This document shows, one piece after another, positions 1-8,393 of a stretch of DNA of 28,002 nt. The translations under genes were made by a program, and so were the position numbers. Each line of letters begins with the position of its first letter. The stretch's first letter is position 1. The notes beneath the pieces were generated by a model. The model saw only the letters and a list, made by a program, of their open reading frames with translations. It was not told the origin of the DNA and did not search any database. Source of the DNA: Triparma columacea (lineage: Eukaryota; Sar; Bolidophyceae; Parmales; Triparmaceae); assembly GCA_030267965.1 (NCBI GenBank), contig BRYA01000603.1:5377-33378 (forward strand), given 5' to 3'.

Positions 1-3000
1 TTCGCCTTTTTTGCTTGTTTGAATGGTTTGCCTCGTGAAGTCTCCCTCCTTGATGTCACTAAGTAAAAAGTCGAGGACTTCTTCTGGATTATGGTGCAAA
101 ACTAAACCTAGTTCGGTTTTCAAGTCATGATTGTCCTGAGAGTTGTGAAATAGACCTTTGACTGCACCTCTTTCTTCCAACTTTGCAATAAATCTTGTAG
201 TGGATTCCTTGATCTCCTTCTTGTTGTAACTTCTTTTGCGGACAGCAGCCATTAGCTTAGCTATCTCTTTTTGTCTGAGGTTAGTGTCAGCGATGGTGGG
301 ATTCTCTAAACTTGTTTTGTCTGAAGGGAATTGATCTGGAATGTCTTGCTCTGAGCGTACAGGTTTCACCCTCTTTTTATTTGCACTGGTGTTTACAACT
401 AAACCTCTTCTCTTTTTCTCTTGCTGCCTTGCTGCAGCAGATGGGATGTATTCTAATGGTATCCTTGCTCTCATTGCCTCATCTAACCACTTTGGCTGTT
501 CTTCTTGCCACCTCTCCCAGTTGGTCTCAACCCAACCTCTCACTTCCTCTTCAATTGACTTCCAGTGGTGTTTTGAGTACTTGAATGAGTACTTTGCTTT
601 AACAGCTTCTGAGCCCTCTCTGAAGTTTTTCACTGTTAAGTCCTTTCCTCTCTGTAAACTAAAGAAGGTGCTCCAATATTGCCTCTCAATGTTGAAGAAG
701 AAGACAACGAAGGAAATGACAGTAAAAGGTATAACATACCACAACACTGTCCACCCTATCTCTACCCCTCTCTTTGCTTCTTCTAGATGCTCAGCTGCCA
801 TTATTGCAAATGGAAGACTCCCAATTGTCATAACCAAACCAAACGCCCAGTTAGCCCCTCCAACCTCATTAGGGTGTCTAAAATGAATGATTGAGGTGAA
901 ATCTGTAACAATCTTTACAGTAATTCTACTTAGTGTGCTGATCAAAACTTCAACATAACCTCCTGCTGGTATCCAATACCAAAAGTCGCCTCTCAAAGTC
1001 TTTACAGCTAAGTATAGACCAAGGTCTGCCCCAATGTAGGTGAATGCCCAACTCTTCCCTAAAAGGCCTAACAGTACAATTGTCAGACATCTAATCAACA
1101 GCAACCCTGAAGACACTAAAAGCATTGATGCAAACACTATTGTCCTCTTGCTGGCCAGTGCAGGCACATAGCCGTAGAAGTCTGGTGTTGTTTGTCGTTT
1201 TTCTGGGTTTGTGTCCCAGTCATAACTGATTGTAGCTGAAATAAACCCTGTAGAAAGAATTGAAACTACAAGTGAAATCCATGCTGAATTCGCAATGTCT
1301 TTCTCCTGCTTTGTTGTTGCAATGGCCATTAGTTGAATAATCACTGCAGGGATTGCTTCTGCAAACATCTCAATGCCCTTCATGTACGTCATTTCTACCA
1401 TTGGATCAACGGCATGTCCAATCTCTTGTTTCTCTCCTGTGGCAACTCTAAAGGCATCCAACGCTGGTTTGAAACCAATCAAAACCGGAAACCATTCCCT
1501 CAGCACTTTCTTCATCCCCAACTTCCTGTTATTAATCCAAACAAAAAAAAGCTGGAATCCCATTGACACTGCTAAACTTGCCAGTGAAGCCTGAAAGTAC
1601 CCTTGTTTTTCATCATCTCTCCTAAACATGAGTGTAACATAGATGTCAGTCAGCAAGTCCATCATGCTCGTAGCTGCCCCAACCATCACTCTAGCCTTGA
1701 CACCCCACCTCACTTCTCCCACCAGCGTGTACCCTATTGTCTCCAGCAGTGGCCTTAGCCAATCATACTCCTTCATAAGCTTCCGTACAGCAGGATACTG
1801 ATACGCCCACTCATCCACCCCATGAGTTGCAGTTAGAGTGGTTGCTAGCGTTATGGCCAAACTTGAACCAATATCCCTTCCCTCCTTTTTCTCCAAGCAT
1901 TCAGCCTTTCCCCCTACCTTCACCGTTGGGCGTAGCTTGTTCTCAACAATCGCACACAAGAGCGGTAAAAAGAAACTGTACTTCTCAACAAGCTCCCTTA
2001 GTGCATTGTTTGAAGCAATGGCATCTTTCACAGCATTTGCTTTTGTCGCTCCCTTCTCCCTCTCCTTCACCCTCATCATCAACTCCTCTGCCGTAACCTT
2101 GCCGTCTTCTTCTGTCATCTCAGAGGAGCTTTGCAGATTAATGAAGTAGAAAGATGCTGTAGTGGCAGAGCTGAGATGCTTCTTCAACACTTCAGTGGTT
2201 GCACCCTTGCTCAAATTTCCTCCCAGGGACAAATTTGTCACTAATTCTACCTTTGTGTCTTTCTCTCCAACCTTTGTGAACCTCACAGTAGTAGACTCAG
2301 TCGCATTGGTAGTTGATTTTAATGAAGAACGTTTTCTTGAGCTTCTTCTTTCCACCTCTTCCTCTCCCTCTTTAGGCTCAACTGTCATAATAAGAATGCC
2401 ATCATCGACCCTCACAAGCTTCATCTCGGACAAGAACTCCCGGGTATGGTGAATTCCCCCATGCTTACTTTCTAACTTTTCAAGTCTCCTCACAACCATC
2501 TCAAACCCTTCTCTCCTTAAAATCTCGACAATCCTTCCCTTTTCTACCCAAAAACGGCTAGTAACATCCCAGAAGAAAGCTGCTGTTTCCTCAAGGCCTG
2601 CTCTCACAGTTACAACACTTTTTCCCCACCCCTTCCCCCCTTCAGCTTTCACCCAAATGTTTTTTCCCTTTATCTTCTCAGCTCCCTTGACTTCCTTAAG
2701 CCTTTTGGCAACAGTCTCACTGATCTCTTGAGCTCCGTCAATCTCATCAAAGTGACTTTCAATCCCTGGTGCTCCCTCAAGTGCAATCTTCTCGAACTTT
2801 TGAATGATCTGCTGTCTATTAAAGGCATCAATCTCTTTGCTCCTGTCAAACTTCTTTCTGATGTGAATCATGTTGCTGGCTGTCTTAATTGCCAGTCTAT
2901 TCATCAACCAGACTGGCACAGCTCCCTTAATGTCGTATCTTGAAGCATAAGAGGCACGTGTTTGCTTGATTGTCCCCCGGTTCTCCAAGCTTTCAAACAA

Positions 3001-6000
3001 CCAAGTTGTCCGGAATGAAATTAGTATTGAATTTCTTCCAAGTGGCATGTCATCCATCAGCTCAGTTGTATCTTCGTAGATAATCCATGCCTTATCCCCC
3101 TCCTTTTTCAAGATTATTTTGCTGTGTCCTTCCCTGAGAGCAAATCCAGCTCCAAAATTCTGGATTCGCAAATAGAGCTGCGAGTGATTGTTTATCCTCC
3201 TCACATGTTGTTTGACAATGTTCTTATTTTTCAGCTCAGCTTGCCTCTTTCTGCTGTCCTTGATAAAGTCATATGCAGTACATTTTTCAACAGGTGCATC
3301 CAAAACAGCTTCGCAAAGACCTACTCCATGTGTGTCTCCTTCTAGATGTACAAATTTTGCCTTGACCCTCTCATCAGGACACTTCAAATCATCGAAATTC
3401 TTCCCCTCCTTGCACTTTTCATAAAATTCCTTCCCCTTCCTAATCGCTTTCTCCTCCTCCTCTGTATAATCTTGAGGCTCATTCTTGATGATGTTGGCAA
3501 GAGAGGCCAGTGCAGCTTTATCAATCTCCTCATCTTGCTTGAAAGTTTCTTGAATCTCGTGTAAGATTTGCAGTTGCTTTGGAATTGTTTTCTCGACAAG
3601 TTTTAGGGGGATGAAACCGCCTGCATCCAAGTACTGAATGAAATCAAGCTTACATTGTGCAATCCCTCCTTCTTTGCTGATGTTGGTAGCTATAAGCAGT
3701 CCTCTGCCTTCTCCTCTGACTACATTTTTGATTTCTCCACCGTAATCAATCTCATCGTCGCTTGGCCAAGAGCCAACAGAGATACTTTCATTTTCGTTCT
3801 TTTTCCACACATTTCTGAAGACAAATTCTCTGTTATTGAGCAGCAAAGGAAGCTTCTTGACTGATGCAATCAGTTTCTCGTTTCTCCTTTGCACTCCCTT
3901 TCTTACGTCAAGCCGGGCAAGATCGCCAGCCTGGAAACCAAGAGTATTCCTCCCCCTGCCACAGTACTCAAAGTACCAAGCTGCTGCCTCCTCTGCAGTA
4001 CAGTCTGCATTTCCATAAGCTCTCCCGAGTGCAATGCTCCTCTCACCCTTCTTCTGCTGACTGTACTTGATCTCCATCTTCACTCCCCCATAAGGTGACT
4101 CAAGAGGCCCCCACCCTTTTTCATCTTCCCCACCAAAGAGCTCCTCCAACTCCCCAAACACCTTCTTCTGGTCGTCCTCCAACTCAACACCCTCTTTCAT
4201 CCTCTCCACCAGAACCCCCCTGACCTCAGCATCAACTTCCTTCCCATTCCTCCTAAACTTCTCCTGCAATCTGTTGGCCTCAATAAGCTGACTCTTTGCA
4301 AGGTAGTCAATGGCATTGTCCATCACTGTCTTTTGAAGCAGGCCTGTAAAATGCAGATCGACAGTCTGAATGCGTGTCACCCTACAGACATTTGGGGCAA
4401 TCTCATTGAAGAAGTAGACACCTGTAGTCTCTGCCAGCACAAATCCTTTCTTACTGAGGTCCTTGAAGCCTCCTCCTGGGTACTCTGTCAGTGGTACAAA
4501 AGCTACCATGTAGGAAGTCTGGCCATTCGCAAGTTTGACCTTCTTCCACACGAACCACATCTCAAAGAGTCGGTTGGTGGCGGCAGGGACCTTCACCCCC
4601 AAATTATAGTGCATGCTTCTAGTTCCGTCGACATCCTTCCTAATTGTCCTTGGCAAGTTCCCTTCTTTTTTGAAGTGTTTTAAAGACTTCTCAAATGTGT
4701 CAAGCAGAAATTGCTCTGCCAACATACCCTTTGTTGACTTGTCCACAGTGACCCCAAAGGCTGCCCACACCTCGTTCCCCTCTCTCCACAGGAACTTGTC
4801 AATGCCCTCCTTTAGTGTCCCCTTGACTCTCTTTCCCTTCTTATAGAGCTCGTCCTCCAACCCTCGAACTCCTTTCAGCATGCTATCCTCCTCTACTGTC
4901 AGGGTAGGTGGACTTGGCATGATCTCATCCACAAAGTGCCTTTTCCTTCTCTCATCAATAACGCCAGGCTTGTGGAAGCGTTTCTCAATCTCGCCAATTA
5001 TACCCTTGAGGGAGGAATAAAGGAAATGTATGTCCAATTTCTTTCCAGCAGAAAAGGTCGTCTCTTCTGCCTGAAACTTTCCAGTAAGGACAAGCCTGGT
5101 CTGCCCATACGGAGCTGCTTCGAGATGCAGCTTTCCTTCGAGTCTAGCCCTCCTTCTGGCCTTATTCCCAATTTGGTCTTGGTCCGTAAGTTTCTTCATA
5201 GCCACACTGGTTAAATCCTTGTCCCTGACGGACGTCAATGTGATGGTGTGGGCCTGATTGTAAAGGTCGTGGGTTGTTTCTAATGTGAAGACATAGTCCA
5301 CTACCTTGTCCCCGAGGTAGTGCCGCCAAAACGCTAGCTTCGTGCCCCCCTCCTCCTCTAGGGGGTCTAGGATGTGTCTTCGCCACACTCCATCTGCACA
5401 CTCTTCAAGAAGGAAATTCAGCACCTTGTCTGGTACATCGTGGATGAATATGCCCTGCTTCAATTCCTTGACAATGTCGTCCTTGGAAAGGTCGAGCTGC
5501 CCTTCCACTGCGCCTCTAGAAACTAAAGCATCGTAGATCTCATTGTGAATAAGCGTGGCGTACTGCTCCTCATTGTCTGGGTCACATTGAGATGGAAGAT
5601 GGTCGCTTGCAGAAGAAGGAGGATCACTTAGGAAAGAAGGAGCGCTTGCCGCAAGCGCAAGCGTAGGCGCAGGCGCAAGCGTAGGCGCAGGCGCAAGCGT
5701 AGGCGCAGGCGCAAGCGTAGGCGCAGGCGCAAGTGTATGCGCAGGCGCAGGCGCAAGCGTAGGCGCAGGCGCAGGCGCAAGTGTAGGTGCAGGCGCAAGC
5801 GAAGGTGCAGGCGCAAGCATAGGCGCAGGCACAAGCGTAGGCACAGGCGCAAGTGTAGGTGCAGGCGCAAGCGAAGGCGCACGCGTAGGCGCAGGCATAG
5901 GCGCAGGCATAGGCGCAAGCGTAGGCGCAAGCGTAGGCGTAGGCGCAGGCGCAGGCGCAAGTGTAGGCGCAGGCGCAGGTGCAGGCGCAAGCGTAGGCGC

Positions 6001-6336
6001 AGGTGCAGGCGCAAGCGTAGGCGCAGGCGCAAGCGTAGGCGCAGGCGCAAGTGTATGCGCAGGCGTAGGCGCAGGCGCAAGCGTAGGCAAAGGCGCAAGC
6101 GTAGGCGCAGGCCCAAGCGTAGGCGCAGGCGCAAGCGTAGGCGCGGGCCCAAGCGTAGGCCCAGGCGCAAGCGTAGGCGCAGGCCCAAGCGTAGGCGCAG
6201 GCGCAAGCGTAGGCGCGGGCCCAAGCGTAGGCCCAGGCGCAAGCGTAGGCGCAGGCCCAAGCGTAGGCGCAAACGTAGGTGACGCAGGAGTAGGCACAGG
6301 ATCACCATTTGCAGGAGATGGTGGTCTCATGTCCAT
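1..6336 (-). CDS. Giant START-repeat / XKR-like multi-pass membrane protein (C-terminus beyond window)
   Basis: One reading frame of 2112 codons, with no stop and no intron, runs from an ATG at 6336 (context acaaaATGG) off the left edge; I checked every codon down to 1 through the unique part. Residues about 15-232 are a LAPAPT-type repeat. A helical module with RGAVEG lies near 259-317, then SRPBCC/START-like modules: about 330-480 (weak), 510-690, 765-925, 970-1180 and 1215-1380 (weak). The START calls rest on the terminal pattern D..G.iP..l followed by a long helix, for example DIKGAVPVWLMNRL and YLDAGGFIPLKLVEK. Residues about 1545-1880 form a multi-pass membrane region containing DLLTDIYVT, VDP and KGIEMFAEAIPAVIIQ; the last resembles the E..PQ..LQ helix of XK-related proteins. 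A conserved cytosolic stretch (EEEVRGWVETNWERW) follows, then a second RGAV module at the edge. START domains bind lipids and XKR proteins include scramblases; a lipid-transfer or scrambling role is inference. No signal peptide is visible. Confidence 0.85.
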   Translation of the reverse strand, partial: MDMRPPSPANGDPVPTPASPTFAPTLGPAPTLAPGPTLGPAPTLAPAPTLGPAPTLAPGPTLGPAPTLAPAPTLGPAPTLAPLPTLAPAPTPAHTLAPAPTLAPAPTLAPAPAPTLAPAPAPAPTLAPAPAPTPTLAPTLAPMPAPMPAPTRAPSLAPAPTLAPVPTLVPAPMLAPAPSLAPAPTLAPAPAPTLAPAPAHTLAPAPTLAPAPTLAPAPTLAPAPTLALAASAPSFLSDPPSSASDHLPSQCDPDNEEQYATLIHNEIYDALVSRGAVEGQLDLSKDDIVKELKQGIFIHDVPDKVLNFLLEECADGVWRRHILDPLEEEGGTKLAFWRHYLGDKVVDYVFTLETTHDLYNQAHTITLTSVRDKDLTSVAMKKLTDQDQIGNKARRRARLEGKLHLEAAPYGQTRLVLTGKFQAEETTFSAGKKLDIHFLYSSLKGIIGEIEKRFHKPGVIDERRKRHFVDEIMPSPPTLTVEEDSMLKGVRGLEDELYKKGKRVKGTLKEGIDKFLWREGNEVWAAFGVTVDKSTKGMLAEQFLLDTFEKSLKHFKKEGNLPRTIRKDVDGTRSMHYNLGVKVPAATNRLFEMWFVWKKVKLANGQTSYMVAFVPLTEYPGGGFKDLSKKGFVLAETTGVYFFNEIAPNVCRVTRIQTVDLHFTGLLQKTVMDNAIDYLAKSQLIEANRLQEKFRRNGKEVDAEVRGVLVERMKEGVELEDDQKKVFGELEELFGGEDEKGWGPLESPYGGVKMEIKYSQQKKGERSIALGRAYGNADCTAEEAAAWYFEYCGRGRNTLGFQAGDLARLDVRKGVQRRNEKLIASVKKLPLLLNNREFVFRNVWKKNENESISVGSWPSDDEIDYGGEIKNVVRGEGRGLLIATNISKEGGIAQCKLDFIQYLDAGGFIPLKLVEKTIPKQLQILHEIQETFKQDEEIDKAALASLANIIKNEPQDYTEEEEKAIRKGKEFYEKCKEGKNFDDLKCPDERVKAKFVHLEGDTHGVGLCEAVLDAPVEKCTAYDFIKDSRKRQAELKNKNIVKQHVRRINNHSQLYLRIQNFGAGFALREGHSKIILKKEGDKAWIIYEDTTELMDDMPLGRNSILISFRTTWLFESLENRGTIKQTRASYASRYDIKGAVPVWLMNRLAIKTASNMIHIRKKFDRSKEIDAFNRQQIIQKFEKIALEGAPGIESHFDEIDGAQEISETVAKRLKEVKGAEKIKGKNIWVKAEGGKGWGKSVVTVRAGLEETAAFFWDVTSRFWVEKGRIVEILRREGFEMVVRRLEKLESKHGGIHHTREFLSEMKLVRVDDGILIMTVEPKEGEEEVERRSSRKRSSLKSTTNATESTTVRFTKVGEKDTKVELVTNLSLGGNLSKGATTEVLKKHLSSATTASFYFINLQSSSEMTEEDGKVTAEELMMRVKEREKGATKANAVKDAIASNNALRELVEKYSFFLPLLCAIVENKLRPTVKVGGKAECLEKKEGRDIGSSLAITLATTLTATHGVDEWAYQYPAVRKLMKEYDWLRPLLETIGYTLVGEVRWGVKARVMVGAATSMMDLLTDIYVTLMFRRDDEKQGYFQASLASLAVSMGFQLFFVWINNRKLGMKKVLREWFPVLIGFKPALDAFRVATGEKQEIGHAVDPMVEMTYMKGIEMFAEAIPAVIIQLMAIATTKQEKDIANSAWISLVVSILSTGFISATISYDWDTNPEKRQTTPDFYGYVPALASKRTIVFASMLLVSSGLLLIRCLTIVLLGLLGKSWAFTYIGADLGLYLAVKTLRGDFWYWIPAGGYVEVLISTLSRITVKIVTDFTSIIHFRHPNEVGGANWAFGLVMTIGSLPFAIMAAEHLEEAKRGVEIGWTVLWYVIPFTVISFVVFFFNIERQYWSTFFSLQRGKDLTVKNFREGSEAVKAKYSFKYSKHHWKSIEEEVRGWVETNWERWQEEQPKWLDEAMRARIPLEYIPSAAARQQEKKRRGLVVNTSANKKRVKPVRSEQDIPDQFPSDKTSLENPTIADTNLRQKEIAKLMAAVRKRSYNKKEIKESTTRFIAKLEERGAVKGLFHNSQDNHDLKTELGLVLHHNPEEVLDFLLSDIKEGDFTRQTIQTSKKGE
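5640..6282. repeat. In-frame minisatellite encoding (LAPAPT)n
   Basis: About 640 bp built from hexamers of the type gcaggc / gcaagc / gtaggc, arranged mostly as an 18-bp unit cgtaggcgcaggcgcaag. On the minus strand this encodes LAPAPT repeats with G, M, S and V variants, as the N-terminal segment of the giant protein. The frame is kept throughout, so unit gains and losses have been in multiples of three. The other frames are open too (Leu/Arg and Arg/Lys polymers) only because of the repeat composition. Confidence 0.95.
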
Positions 6337-6900
6337 TTTGTCGAAGTAGGTCTGCGGACGGGATTGAAGGGGCACGGGAGGTTTAGATCGGTGTAGATGA
6401 GCAGGGGCAAGGGATTATTGACACCTCTGAGCGATATCCGACGTGGTCGAAAATGTGATGATGTCAGTGGCCTGACTCAGCACCAACTTTGTCTCTGCGG
6501 TAACTTTGCGGACCGAACCACGGCGGTATTTGGCCTTTTGGGGAGAGGCTTGCCAACCCTGACTTACCTCGACCCCGATTATCCTAGAACAGTGGAGTTT
6601 TGGAGCCAGGCTCGGATGGCACGAGGTTGGTGGATTAGAATATGGTGGTGGGACGGGGGAGGAGGAGGATTGAGGGTAGGAGAGGTTTTAGATTGAGCGG
6701 GTAGGAGGATAAATCTGATTTACGGGGCGCAGGAGGTCCAATATACGAGATTAAAAAAGCCAGTAAAACTGTTGTGCCGAGGGGGGGGGTGTTGGGGGAA
6801 GCGTAGGGCGAGTTTTGCTTGTGATAACGGAGCCTCTAGTCGAAGTTGGTGTAATACTAAGCTCGAGTGCTATTTAATGGGCGGTCGGTAGTCGGAAGCT
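6337..6900. promoter_or_regulatory. Upstream region between divergent genes (giant protein and thioesterase)
   Basis: No convincing gene here. A 99-codon open stretch at 6397-6696 has low-complexity W/G-rich translation and no neighbouring splice logic, so I treat it as chance. The stretch should hold the promoter of the minus-strand giant gene, but no TATA box or other named element is clear. A run of nine G lies near 6781. Confidence 0.4.
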
Positions 6901-7320
6901 CAATTATTTTTGTGGTAAGGGTGCAAAGTGAAATTTGACAAAAATCGGCAAAATTAAATTGATTACTGAGACTTTAAAAATGTATAATATCTCGCTGTAT
7001 CAGATCGAAACATGAATATGCATACCGATGTTTCTTAAATTGGATCTTGATAAATAGTGAAAATATTTTTTCAAAGGTTTCAAATAAGTATAAAGAAATA
7101 CAATATAATAGATGTTACAAAATATAAATGTTTGAATGAATACTGGTTTATAAATATTCAAAAAATTGTCACAGATATAATCAAATTTTTATTAATGATT
7201 TTAGGTTATTCATTAATACATATAAATTATAATTATACATAAATAAATTTTATAAATGTATTTTTATGCTATTAGACAAGAAATAAAAAAATTTGATATT
7301 ATTTTTTTCTTTTTCGGGCA
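6900..7320. other. AT-rich island ending in a 3' splice-site-like tract
   Basis: Base composition changes sharply to strongly AT-rich (many runs of A/T, few G/C) compared with the roughly balanced flanks. It contains only a short AT-driven open stretch (7057-7242) that I do not recognise. The island ends in a pyrimidine-rich run, ttctttttcgggcag, at about 7306-7320, which looks like an intron acceptor 33 bp before the thioesterase ATG. It could be a 5'-UTR intron of that gene, an inserted fragment of organellar DNA, or an AT-rich promoter. No tRNA or recognisable organellar gene is seen. Confidence 0.5.
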
Positions 7321-7352
7321 GTACCACCAACACCCTTGTGAGAAAGTGAGTG

Positions 7353-8288
7353 ATGTCTTCTCATATATCCCGAACCCTTACTTTAGCGGAGAGGACTTCT
7401 GGGCTTGTGAAGCACGTTGACGTTGATCAAGTTCTCAGGAGAGTAAATTCGTCAATCTCTCTTGGTCATAGTGTTGACTTGGGATGGGGGAGGGTTTACG
7501 GTGGTCAGACCATGGCACAAGCTCTTTCTGCGGCCCAGCACCTGGCTGGGGACTCGCGTCAGCTTCATCAGCTGAGCTGTCATTTCCTTAGACCTGGAGA
7601 TGTCAAGCATGATATTGAATTTGAGGCGGACCTGCTTGCTGATGGAAAAAGTTTTGCTGTTGCCCATGTTCGTGCGCTTCAGAAAGGGAAGTGCATCCTC
7701 ACGTTAACGGCTTCCCTCCAGTCTCCAGAAGACGGTCTTGACCACCAGTACCAACATAGGTTTTCTCGTGATGGGAAGAACCTTCGTCCCGAGTGGAAAA
7801 GGCCCCATGAGCTTGAGTCAATCTATGAGCATATGCAGCCATTTGTGAAGGATATCCCTGCTCCACTCCGCCCGCTTTATGAGCACCCGCAGCCCATAGA
7901 AGTAAGACCGTCTGAGTTCATCCCACCATGGGAGAAGGCGTCACGCCCTCCTGTACGAGCGAACTGGGTGAAATCTAGACTCCCCCTCCCCTCAAATCCC
8001 CAAGTCCACCAGAGGCTCTTAACTTATATCAGTGACTGGAGTTTGTTGGAGACTAGCGTTTTCCCTCATGAAGGTGTAGGGATGTGGATGCCCAACATGC
8101 AGATGGCATCCCTCTCTCATTCCATGGTTTTTCATCGGGATTTCAAATTAGATGAGCAGTGGCTCTGCCACGCAATGTATTCCCCTACCAGTTCGGGAGG
8201 AAGGGGTTACTCCTTGGGAGAATTTTGGACAGAAGATGGTGACTTGGTCGCGTCAACGTCTCAGGAGGGATTGATTCGGGTCACATGA
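7353..8288 (+). CDS. Acyl-CoA thioesterase II (TesB/ACOT8 family)
   Basis: A single exon of 311 codons. An in-frame GTG just before is ignored in favour of the ATG at 7353. The protein is a full-length double hot-dog thioesterase, the usual size for the family (about 290-320), which hydrolyses acyl-CoA to free fatty acid and CoA. Family marks: VYGGQTMAQAL near residue 49, SCHFLRPG near 75, YISDWSLLE with the likely catalytic Asp228, ASLSHSMVFHR near 252 with Ser253 at the position of E. coli TesB Thr228, and STSQEGLIR with Gln304. The C-terminus (IRVT) is not a PTS1 peroxisomal signal; the first 20 residues have few acids and many Ser/Thr/Arg, so a mitochondrial presequence is possible but unproven. 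It converges on the next gene with about 105 bp between stops. Confidence 0.93.
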   Translation: MSSHISRTLTLAERTSGLVKHVDVDQVLRRVNSSISLGHSVDLGWGRVYGGQTMAQALSAAQHLAGDSRQLHQLSCHFLRPGDVKHDIEFEADLLADGKSFAVAHVRALQKGKCILTLTASLQSPEDGLDHQYQHRFSRDGKNLRPEWKRPHELESIYEHMQPFVKDIPAPLRPLYEHPQPIEVRPSEFIPPWEKASRPPVRANWVKSRLPLPSNPQVHQRLLTYISDWSLLETSVFPHEGVGMWMPNMQMASLSHSMVFHRDFKLDEQWLCHAMYSPTSSGGRGYSLGEFWTEDGDLVASTSQEGLIRVT

Positions 8289-8393
8289 ACTAAGTTGAAA
8301 GTGTGCGTGTCTTTGATTTTATCACCATGTGTTTGTTTGTTACTGTGCACCTCCTACCTCCTATCTGTGAACCCCCCAACCCCTCCCCCCTCA

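Noticed and set aside
312..5214. Many short plus-strand open frames over the left third
   Set aside because: They lie opposite a 2112-codon minus-strand frame with clear domain content, and none has family features.
5628..6308. Leu/Arg-polymer open frame (minus) and Arg/Lys-polymer open frame (plus, 5737-6282)
   Set aside because: Both are frame shadows of the minisatellite; the frame giving Ala/Pro/Thr/Leu is continuous with the conserved giant ORF.
6397..6696. 99-codon open frame
   Set aside because: Low-complexity translation, no splice partners, located in a promoter region.
7057..7242. 61-codon AT-rich open frame
   Set aside because: Length and composition are expected by chance in the AT-rich island; no recognisable protein.
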